A stretch of 64,000 nt of DNA. It comes from Desulfurellaceae bacterium bin18. GTDB taxonomy: Bacteria; Desulfobacterota; Binatia; Bin18. Where the stretch lies: assembly GCA_002238415.1 (NCBI GenBank), contig MPMI01000013.1:49683-113682 (forward strand). The letters are read 5' to 3'. This document shows, in pieces, positions 1 through 8,200 of this stretch. The notes beneath the pieces are model-generated. The model ran no database searches. It was given only the letters and a program-made list of their open reading frames with translations, and was not told the origin of the DNA. A program made the position numbers and the translations under genes. Each line of letters starts with the position of its first letter. Position 1 is the first letter of the stretch.

Positions 1-96
1 CTTGCTCACCCGCGGTGGCGACTTAGCCTGCAAACGCATAAGCTGCTCGGGATCCCGTAGTCCGACAACACCCAGCAGCACGATCGAGAAGACCTT

Positions 97-855
97 GTGA
101 GAGACGACCCCGGCCAACAAGAAAAGCTCCTGCGACTTGTCGCACAGCAAGCCGCCCGACAGGGAAAAAGTGTTGTCCGTTATCTCCGAGAGCTACAAAC
201 GAAGGTCTCACGACAAGAACACGTTTCAGTTCGAGGTGCAGAACCTCGCCAGCAGGAGTCCCGCGCGAAATATGTAACGCTGACTCGTAGAGAGGTTGAG
301 CGGTTCTTTGCTCAGATCACAGACGAGCGCGACCGTGCGCTGTTTGCCGCCATGTACGCTTTTGGACTGCGCGCCTCTGAGGTTGGCCTCTTACTGCGCG
401 AGCACGTCGACTTTCACACTCGCCGCATTCATGTCCCCCGCCTCAAGAGCGGCGTCGCCGGAGAGAAACCGATGGCCGCAGAATATCTGCATCTGCTCCG
501 AGCATATCTGCAAACTCGGAGTGACGCCCTGCCCTACCTCTTTCCGTCGCGGAACGCGCGCCCGGTCAGCCGTCAGCGTATTGATCGACTCTTCCGTATG
601 TACGCGGAGCAGGCCAAGCTTCCGCCGTCGAAACGCCACAGCCACTGTTTACGCCATTCCGTTGCTGCCCATCTTCTTGAGGACGGACATGCACTAGAGG
701 AAGTGCAGGCACATTTGGGGCATAAATCCATTCACTCAACAGTCGTCTATACGAAAAACGCTGTACCACGCCGCCGCCCGCTCTCCGTACGTATCCAACC
801 GTCCGAAAGCACGCGAACAATAGTGCGAGTGATAAAAAAGTCGGGGCCAGGCTAA
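97..855 (+). CDS. Tyrosine recombinase/integrase (XerC/D-like)
   Basis: Site-specific DNA recombinase of the tyrosine family, which cuts and rejoins DNA through a 3'-phosphotyrosine. The catalytic set is complete: R92 (in AFGLRASEVG), K117, H183-x-x-R186, H209 (LGHK) and the nucleophile Y218 (VVYTK). At 252 aa it is shorter than XerC/D (about 300 aa). The N-terminal DNA-binding (SAM-like) domain is reduced to about 60 residues, so it may be a minimal integrase or 5'-truncated. The frame opens after a stop at 58-60; GTG at 97 is the first start codon and has no strong Shine-Dalgarno. The role (phage, integron or housekeeping) cannot be told without the left flank, which lies outside the window. 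Confidence 0.85.
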   Translation: MRDDPGQQEKLLRLVAQQAARQGKSVVRYLRELQTKVSRQEHVSVRGAEPRQQESRAKYVTLTRREVERFFAQITDERDRALFAAMYAFGLRASEVGLLLREHVDFHTRRIHVPRLKSGVAGEKPMAAEYLHLLRAYLQTRSDALPYLFPSRNARPVSRQRIDRLFRMYAEQAKLPPSKRHSHCLRHSVAAHLLEDGHALEEVQAHLGHKSIHSTVVYTKNAVPRRRPLSVRIQPSESTRTIVRVIKKSGPG

Positions 856-925
856 GCCGTCCTCATCGTATCCGGGAGAGGGCTGTACGCTCGTATGAAC
901 GAGTCATAATTTTTATTGTGACCCC

Positions 926-953
926 TTGACTCGAAGCCGATCGTCCTTACGTT
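926..953 (+). promoter_or_regulatory. Possible promoter of the Hsp20 gene
   Basis: TTGACT at 926-931, preceded by CCCC, is followed after 16 bases by TACGTT at 948-953. The -35 is good and the -10 is weak. A heat-shock sigma-factor promoter would suit an Hsp20 gene, but the match is not specific enough to say. Confidence 0.25.
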
Positions 954-998
954 TGTCTTGTGTCAGACAGTAACCCAAACCCACAGGAGGTAGAGACA

Positions 999-1490
999 AT
1001 GAGACGAGAACTGAGTGTATGGCGAGGACCATTTGGAACGATGCACCCCTGGCGGCATGACCTGGAGTCTGTGGTCAACGATTTTTTCTCCTCCCGCGGC
1101 TGGCCAGCAACGCGCACTGGAATGCCCTCGGAAGCGTCGTTCAGGATTGACAGCTATGTGGACGACAACACGCTGCATATCAAAGCGGATTTGCCCGGCG
1201 TGGATCCCAAGGATGTTGAGATTGCGCTGGACGGCAACCGCCTGACGGTCAAGGGCGAACGCAAAGCGGAGCATACAGGGAAGGACGGTGGCTACTTTCA
1301 TCAAGAGCGTTCGTACGGCTCGTTTGCCCGGTCGTTTATGTTGCCGAAGGGCATCGAGGCGGAGAAGATCGAGGCAAGTGCCAAGAACGGTACGCTCGAA
1401 GTCGTGGTACCATTCCCGGCAGAGGTCAAGCCGAAACGTATTCCGGTCGATGTGAAAACTGAAGTGGCGACCGATGTGGCCGCAGACTGA
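999..1490 (+). CDS. Hsp20/alpha-crystallin small heat-shock protein
   Basis: ATP-independent holdase chaperone that binds unfolding proteins in the cytoplasm. The 163-aa product has a short variable N-terminus and an alpha-crystallin domain at about residues 45-145. It shows the typical ADLPGVDPKDVEI strand, GxLxVxxP-like NGTLEVVVPF near the end, and a C-terminal Lys-Arg-Ile-Pro-Val motif (I-x-V type anchor). ATG 999 is chosen because AGGAGG lies 11 bases upstream; an in-frame GTG at 960 lacks such a site. The gene stands alone, with its own terminator just downstream. Confidence 0.93.
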   Translation: MRRELSVWRGPFGTMHPWRHDLESVVNDFFSSRGWPATRTGMPSEASFRIDSYVDDNTLHIKADLPGVDPKDVEIALDGNRLTVKGERKAEHTGKDGGYFHQERSYGSFARSFMLPKGIEAEKIEASAKNGTLEVVVPFPAEVKPKRIPVDVKTEVATDVAAD

Positions 1491-1518
1491 TGGTCGCTCT
1501 CCCTTCTCTCCACGCGTT

Positions 1519-1547
1519 GGGGGCTCCTCTGGGAGCCCCCATTTTTT
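1519..1547 (+). terminator. Rho-independent terminator after hsp20
   Basis: A GGGGGCTCC/GGGAGCCCCC stem with a three-base loop is followed directly by ATTTTTT. It sits 28 bases after the hsp20 stop and also lies between two convergent genes. Confidence 0.9.
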
Positions 1548-1574
1548 CAAACAGCGGGACACGCAACACGGCGC

Positions 1575-1763
1575 CTAGCCGCGTTCTTCTAACCACTGGT
1601 TAAAGCCCTCCGGCGTATTGCCATACGGCAGGCCGGCCGCATAGTAATCCTCAAGCAGGCACATATCGTTTTCTGAAAGCGTCAGAAAGCCCCGCTGCTT
1701 TTGCTCCTCCTTCCGCCACGCCCGGTCCAGTATATCCCGAATCTCACGGTCACGGTCACTCAT
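1575..1763 (-). CDS. Small hypothetical protein, 62 aa
   Basis: No family recognised. The product is hydrophilic and rich in Glu, Asp and Arg in its first half (DREIRDILDRAW), then holds a possible helical segment ending in FNQWLEERG. ATG 1763 is preferred over the longer open frame (to 1808) because GAGGAG lies four bases upstream of it. It converges on hsp20 and is divergent from the amidase gene. Confidence 0.6.
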   Translation of the reverse strand: MSDRDREIRDILDRAWRKEEQKQRGFLTLSENDMCLLEDYYAAGLPYGNTPEGFNQWLEERG

Positions 1764-1962
1764 TTTCTCCTCGCTTCGTAAGGACTCTATGCACTCCCTT
1801 CGACTCACCCTCCTCCCCTCTTATCTGATAACACCATCGACACCAGAAATCACTTCTCGTACACTATTCCTGTAAAGATTTTTACGATTGCGGTATGGTT
1901 CTTGAGCGGCGTGAACGAGACGCTGCCACATATACTACGGACGCTAACGGAGGGAGAGGACC

Positions 1963-3336
1963 ATGGAACTGACCTCGTTTTCGGCTACGACGCTGGCTCG
2001 ATTTATTCGGACAAATCTCGTCTCTTCAGTTGCCGTGGTGGATGCGCATCTGGCCCGCCTCGAAGCAGCCAATCCAAAGCTCAACGCCGTTGTACAGCTT
2101 CAGGCTGAAGCGGCGCGACAACAGGCGCGGGCAGCCGACGAAGCCATCTCACGAGGAGCCAGCGTTGGCCCACTGCACGGTGTCCCCATCACGCTCAAGG
2201 ATTCGTTAGACACCGCGGGCATGGTCAGTACATGGGGGACAACGGGTCGAGCCGGTTTTACCCCCGAGCACGATGCTACCGTAGTGGCGCGTCTGCGGGC
2301 CGCGGGAGCCATCATCCTGGGCAAAACAAATACGCCGGAGTTTACCCTGGCGGGGATTACGGACAACGATGTCTATGGCCGGACAAATAATCCGTATGAT
2401 GTGGAGCGGTCGCCTGCGGGCAGTAGTGGGGGAGCTGGGGCAATTCTTGCGGCAGGCGGCTCGGCGCTCGATCTGGGGAGCGACACGGGCGGCAGCATTC
2501 GCATGCCGTCCCACTACTGCGGTATTGCCGGTATCAAACCCACCTCGGGCCGAGTGCCCCGCACCGGGCATGCCATTTCCTTTGATGTCGGTGCCCTGGA
2601 TGCCTTTACCCAGATTGGCCCCATGGCGCGCCATGTCGAAGACCTGGGCCTGGCTTTATCCATTATTGCCGGTCCGGATGGACACGATCCGGCGGTCGTG
2701 CCGGCCCCGTTGGGAGACCCCCAAGACGTGAGCGTGAAGGATCTGCAGGTCGCCTTCTACACGGACAACGGGATCAAATCCCCGAGCCCGGACACCGCCA
2801 GCACCGTCCGGTCTGCGGTCAATGTGCTCGCCGACCATGGTGTCTCGGTCACAGAAAATCGGCCGCAGTGTGTAAGCGACGCAGAGCGACTGTGGTACAG
2901 TCTCTATCTTGCGGATGGAGGAGCCTGGATACGCCGGCTCATCCACGCAGCCGGGACTGAGCGTATATCTTCCGCCCTGGATTGGATGCAAACGGCCCAG
3001 CCTGTATCGCTCACGGAGTTCGCCCAGGAACTGAGCCAATGGAATATCTACCGGAGTGAAATGCTGGCGTTTATGGAGCCCTACGATGTGCTGCTGTGTC
3101 CTGTCAGCGCCACACCCGCCACGCGCCATGACGACCCCGACGGCCCGGATTTTACCTACACCTTCGCCCACAATCTGACCGGCTGGCCGGGCGCGGTCGT
3201 GCGCTGTGGAACGTCAGCTGAGGGTTTACCGATTGGGGTCCAGATCGTCGCCCGCCCCTGGCGTGAAGATGTCGCCCTGGCCGTCGCCCAGTATCTGGAG
3301 ACGAATCTTGGCGGTTGGCAAAGCCCGTCTCTGTAG
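1963..3336 (+). CDS. Amidase-signature family amidohydrolase
   Basis: Hydrolyses an amide bond to acid plus ammonia or amine; the substrate cannot be read from sequence. The 457-aa protein carries the Ser-cisSer-Lys triad of the family: K79 in ITLKDSLD, the GSSGG loop (S154/S155), and nucleophile S178 in GSDTGGSIR. The length is normal. The start has a strong GGAGGGAGAGG site two bases before ATG 1963. It could be a GatA-like or aryl-acylamidase paralogue, but no gatB or gatC is nearby. Part of its 3' region (around 3128-3180) is repeated at 11203-11252. Confidence 0.9.
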   Translation: MELTSFSATTLARFIRTNLVSSVAVVDAHLARLEAANPKLNAVVQLQAEAARQQARAADEAISRGASVGPLHGVPITLKDSLDTAGMVSTWGTTGRAGFTPEHDATVVARLRAAGAIILGKTNTPEFTLAGITDNDVYGRTNNPYDVERSPAGSSGGAGAILAAGGSALDLGSDTGGSIRMPSHYCGIAGIKPTSGRVPRTGHAISFDVGALDAFTQIGPMARHVEDLGLALSIIAGPDGHDPAVVPAPLGDPQDVSVKDLQVAFYTDNGIKSPSPDTASTVRSAVNVLADHGVSVTENRPQCVSDAERLWYSLYLADGGAWIRRLIHAAGTERISSALDWMQTAQPVSLTEFAQELSQWNIYRSEMLAFMEPYDVLLCPVSATPATRHDDPDGPDFTYTFAHNLTGWPGAVVRCGTSAEGLPIGVQIVARPWREDVALAVAQYLETNLGGWQSPSL

Positions 3337-3369
3337 CGTCGGGTTTGACTTTGAGGTCGGCGGGGAGCC

Positions 3370-4716
3370 TCAATGCCCCTGCTCGCTCACCTCAAACACC
3401 AGCCGGCCGGCCGCCTCCTGGGCCTGGACACGGGCTACAATCTCAGGAGGAATCAGGAGCGGACGCGCCTCGGGGAATTTCTCTTCCTCCAGGGTAGGCC
3501 GCAAAAAAAAGAGCGCGGGAGAGGGCACCTGGGCCTGGGTCTTGATGGAAGTGTCCAGATACCACTGTCGGCGCATAAAATCCGGGCTGAAGAACAACGC
3601 GACTTCCTGAGGCTTCCAGACTGTTACCCGGTGACTGTCGTTCACAAAATAGGACAGCAGATCATCGGCAATATCCCAATATACGGTGAACAGCGATCCA
3701 TAGCCCCGCTCCCCCAAAGCCGGATTAAAAAGCTCAGCCAGCCTTACCTCGATGTAGCTGAGATTCCCGTCGGGACCGTATTTCTCGATACGCAGGGGAA
3801 AAAAAGAATATTCCTCCAGCCAAAACAAGAGTCGCGGCACATAGTAATCGGGCAGCCATTCGGGACGGGCCCGGGCCTCCACAACATAGCACCGTACCCC
3901 ACCCTCGGCCGTATAATAGCGATAGCTGTCTCCCATCAGCTTGAGCTCAGCCGTCCGCCGCTCTTGAAACTGACCGGTCTGCCCATTCCGTAATATGATG
4001 GCGGGTCGCGTCTTGGGAAAACGAACGGTTTGATACAGGGTATCCAGGCCCAGTATCTGCCAAGAAAACTCCCAGGCATCACGTCCATACGTGTCGTCAG
4101 GCGTGAACGCCATATTGGGTATCTTCCCCTGCCGGCGGCGGGGCACGTCGTGACGAACCCGGCGCTTGGTCTGTGAGTACCGGAACCGTTCTTCCTTCTT
4201 GATGAATTCTTTCCCCGTGCGGTAGCGAATCGAGAGTCGTTGCGAACCTTCCGCAGCGGCGGGAGCAGTACGCTGACTGAGATAGCGGTATATTTCTTCG
4301 CCAGGCTTGAGGGCGAGTTCTGCTTCCACACCTGTTGTGCTTGAGTTATAGGCCAAAAAATTGATTGTACTGCCCGGATTGAGGAGTACGCCTTGGTCAG
4401 AAATCGAGGAGAACGCCCTGGCAAACACAGCCGACCAACGCGGATAGAAGGTGAACTCCATAGTCCGATAGCCCATCTCCTCAGCCGTATAGGGTGGCGT
4501 AAAAGGATAGGGCTCAGCCGGCAGATACGGAACCTGGGGATGGCGTGGGGTATCAGTCGCAAGGTCCAGCTTCTGTCGCTCCTGCGGAGAGAGGTCTTCC
4601 ACCGTTTTCCAGGTGTGGGTCCGGGCGCTGTTCGTCTCTTCAACAGCGGTGGGGAGAGCAGTTCCAATAGTAAGGATGAGGGCTGAAAGCAGCCAGAAGG
4701 ACAGGCGCGAGACCAT
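3370..4716 (-). CDS. DUF1329 protein, copy A
   Basis: Exported protein of the DUF1329 family, thought to have a LolA/LolB-like fold and to sit in the periplasm or outer membrane; its exact function is unknown. An N-terminal signal peptide (SRLSFWLLSALILTIGTALP) is followed by a beta-rich domain with many aromatic residues. The product is about 448 aa. ATG 4716 is chosen over an in-frame TTG at 4725, although neither has a clear Shine-Dalgarno. It is a close paralogue of the gene at 11263-12609, with matching flanks on both sides. It converges on the amidase gene, 33 bases apart. No DUF1302 partner is present. Confidence 0.85.
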   Translation of the reverse strand: MVSRLSFWLLSALILTIGTALPTAVEETNSARTHTWKTVEDLSPQERQKLDLATDTPRHPQVPYLPAEPYPFTPPYTAEEMGYRTMEFTFYPRWSAVFARAFSSISDQGVLLNPGSTINFLAYNSSTTGVEAELALKPGEEIYRYLSQRTAPAAAEGSQRLSIRYRTGKEFIKKEERFRYSQTKRRVRHDVPRRRQGKIPNMAFTPDDTYGRDAWEFSWQILGLDTLYQTVRFPKTRPAIILRNGQTGQFQERRTAELKLMGDSYRYYTAEGGVRCYVVEARARPEWLPDYYVPRLLFWLEEYSFFPLRIEKYGPDGNLSYIEVRLAELFNPALGERGYGSLFTVYWDIADDLLSYFVNDSHRVTVWKPQEVALFFSPDFMRRQWYLDTSIKTQAQVPSPALFFLRPTLEEEKFPEARPLLIPPEIVARVQAQEAAGRLVFEVSEQGH

Positions 4717-4880
4717 GAGACGCAATTAAACATATGGTGAGAGTTTTGCCTAGCTTTTCATACTCTTGGCGGCGCGCTCATTTGACGCAACCTCGGGACA
4801 TCAGGTACGCTTATCGCCGCTCACCGCGGCAGAAAGTAGAAACAGCGGCAAGGTAGAAAAGCCTGATTTGGAGGTGCCGC

Positions 4881-5275
4881 TTGGCGTCAACCCCCGCAAA
4901 CGACCACATCCGCTACGAGCCGGACGAGCAGTGCGCGCCCCTCTCGTCCTTCATCGTCGGTATACAGGGCATCATGCTCGTGCTGCCGCCTGCCATTTCG
5001 ATAGTAGTCATCAATGTTCTGGCGGCTGGTCAGGACGAAGAATATCTCACCTGGGCAGTATTCTCGGCGCTGATAATCGTAGGTATAGTCACCGCGCTAC
5101 AGGCCTCCAGGCTAGGTCGAGTGGGCGCGGGGCATATGGTTGTCGTGGGAGTGACGCCCAATTACATTGCTCTGTCGGTGCTTGCCCTGGATGAGGGCGG
5201 ACCGTCTATGCTGGCAAGCCTAATGGTCGCGTCCGCGCTCTTTTTCTTTGTGGTGGCGACATGGCTTCCGCCCGC
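4881..5275 (+). pseudogene. NCS2 xanthine/uracil permease, 5' fragment
   Basis: The first about 130 residues of a nucleobase:cation symporter-2 family permease, with the opening PLSSFIVGIQGIMLVLPPAI and at least three hydrophobic helices. TTG 4881 has GGAGG six bases upstream. The family likeness stops near 5275, where the same frame runs on antisense to the polyketide synthase until 5744. The remaining two thirds of the transporter are missing, so it cannot work as a permease. A STAS gene that might once have followed it stands at 10764. Confidence 0.75.
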
Positions 5276-8200
5276 CCACCTCGTATCCTCGCCCAACTCT
5301 TCGGTGGTAGCGTCTTCGCCGCGACCGTCCAGCCCTGCGAGATGCACGACACCGCTGAGCGGTGCATCCGTGGGTAGACCTTCGATCAGTGAGCGCCACG
5401 ACTCACGGCTGTGCATGTGCACGGACGCCTTGATGACCGCGGACTCTGCCGCCGCTGATGCTCCACCTGACTGCGCTTCGTCGCTCGCCAATACGACAGT
5501 CTGGTTATGGGCAACCAACTCTGCTGCCAGTGTATCTGCCACGCCGCAGCGGTCGCCCGCGAGAACCCATACCCCCGCCGCCTCCTTCACCGCTGCCGGG
5601 CCTTGTGCCACGATAACGCCCCTGTCCGGCGTGCTCGTCGGGTCAGACGTATCCACTCCCAGAACTTCTATCTCACCGAAGCCCGCCTCGCCGAGCGCCT
5701 GCCGCCAGATGACGGGGCTTGCCAGCGCGTGGTGCGGGCGGTAGTCGTCGGCAAAGCGCCACCAGCCGTCCAACTGTCCGAAAGTCAGGTCCTGCCAACC
5801 CTGACCGCGCAGGATTTCAAGCGCAATCAACTGTCCCGACGGCGCGAGAAGGTCCCGGCAGTGAGCAAGTGTGTCATTCAGAGAGCGGGTGGCGTGCAAG
5901 ACATTGGAGGCAATAACGAGGTCCCATCCATGGGCGTTGAAGCCTTGCGCTATAGGGTCCTTCTCGATGTCCAGAACGCGGTATTCGATTGACCCGTCGC
6001 TTCCGCCAAAGCGCGTCTCTGCTTCGGCGAAGAAGCCGGCCGATATATCGGTGTAGGTGTAGTCAAAGCGTCCAGCCGGTAGCTCAGGCAGTACCGCTGC
6101 CGTCGCCGCTCCCGTGCCGGCCCCGACCTCCAGCACACGCAGCCTTCGGCCTTCCGGCAGTTCGTCCAGGAGTGCCGCAACCGCGTCCCCCAGTATGTGG
6201 TTCGCCGCGCGCGCAACCGGCGCTTTCAGGTACAGGTCGGCGGCGGTCGGCTCTCCACTGCTGAACAGCAGCGTCAGCGGGTCCGCCTGCCCGATGAGCA
6301 CATCAGCGAGCGCGGCACCACACCGCCTGAGGAGTCCGATTTCGGTCGAGCCGTGCCAGTATCGCGCGTTCATTTGGTCGGCAAACTCGTCGACATCGCG
6401 CGGCATATCTTCCGGCAGCGGGTCGTCCTGCCCGACCTTCACGATAAACCCGTCGCCCGCTTCCTCCACAACCCTCGCTCTGGCGAGCAACTCGAACATG
6501 CGGCGGAACACACGCTGGTGCGCCGGCAGGACATTCAGCCTTTGGCGCACGGCTTCCGGCTCGACGACTTCGCCGACCGTGCGCTCCCATCCCAGCCGCT
6601 CCAGTGCGCTGAGCGCATAGAAGCACGACAAGCGCTCAAGGTCGTTCAGTAATGCGGCGTGCGCATCGGCTTCGACGTCTTCATTCGCAAGATACTGGGC
6701 AAACGGCACGGAGCGGGCCGCGATGCGTGTCGGACTCGTAAGGAAGTCGGCTGAGGGCATCCCGTCTGCAAGGGCACGGTCGCGCCAGATGACTTCGTAC
6801 AGGAGGTCTTGCAGGCCTTCCATCGCGGAAAGCAAGGCCGTACGGGTGGCGCGCTTCACCGTGTATCCGCTCAATCCGCCAACTTCTAACCCGTCCGGCG
6901 TATAGAATTGCAGATCACCGCTCAGCACTTCCGGTGTCTCGTTCCGTCCCTCGTCCCGCCCTGAGTCGCGGGCGCTCTCTCGCAAGCGGGCGTAACAGAT
7001 AAACCGTTCAGGCAGTTGCTGCCTCAGCCACAAGCGTTCCCATCCGAAGGGCAGGTAGGTGACCTCGTCTTCGTCCCTGGCGGCATGACGCGCCGCCGAA
7101 AGGACCTGGAAACAGCCGTCAAGCAGAATCGGATGCAGGCCAATGCCGTTGCTGTCAACGGCTTCCGGCAGGGCGACCTCGCCAACCGCCTCGCCATGCG
7201 CCGCCCAGAGTGCCTGAAGGGTGCGGAACGTTGTGCCTAGGTTGATGCGGGCGTCTGCCCGCGCGCGATAGAAGGCCGCGACGTCCTGCGGAGGCAGGCC
7301 CGACTTCAATCCGTCCACATCGATACGCTTGGCAGTCCCGCGCGGCCTGACACCCGGCGACGCCTTGCTCTGTGCGTGCAGCGTCCAGCCCTCTTCGGAC
7401 TCGCCCTTGCTGAATATCTCGATATGCCGGGTGTTCCCGCTCTCGGACGCGCTCAGCACGGCCTGGATTTTTCGCCCGCCCTGCTCAGGATTGTCCTCGC
7501 TGTCCTCCTCTGCAAAGACCATCGCGCTATGCAGTTGCAAGTCCTCCACATCCACCGACTGCGCGCCTTCGGCCAGCGCCGCCGCTGCCGCCAGAGCGCC
7601 ATACAACGCGCCCGGCATTATCACCCGCCCGAAGGCGCGATGGTCGTTCAGCCAGGATGGGTCGGAAGGGAACATTTCCGTCTCGAACATCACCTCGCCA
7701 CGTGGCGACTCGTGCCTTGTGCCCAGCAGCGGATGCCCGGCGGCCGCGCGCCTGCGCCGTGGCGCCTCGATCCAGTGCCGCTCACGCTGGAAGGGATAGC
7801 TCGGCAGCCCAATCCTGCGCCGCTCTTCTCCCACGAAAAGTCCCTCGAAGGCAAGGGGAAGCCCCGCCTCGTATGCGCCCGTAACGGCAGCCATGAAGTC
7901 ATCGTCGTATGTTGACGGCAGGGCATCCTTGGCTGGACGCAGCAGACTCTCAAGGACGATGGGGTCTTGCGCACCATTCGCCACGTCAAACCAGACCAGA
8001 GACACCAATGGACCCAGCACGGCGTGTGGACCCAACTCTATGACCAGATCGACGTCCAGTTCCGCCAGCGTTCCGATGCCTCTGCGGAACTGCACGGCCT
8101 GGCGCGCATGCCGGCGCCAGTATGTGCCATCAAGCCTCTCGTCCGGCGCAACCACGCCGCCCGTAACATTGCTCACCAGAGCCACGGATGGCGGCGAGAC

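Noticed and set aside
963..1562. 199-codon minus-strand frame over hsp20
   Set aside because: It is antisense to a clear Hsp20 gene and shows no family, ribosome site or sensible composition.
5507..5992. Several plus-strand frames across the PKS gene
   Set aside because: All are antisense to a synthase with complete KS, AT, DH and MT motifs; high GC creates long shadow frames.
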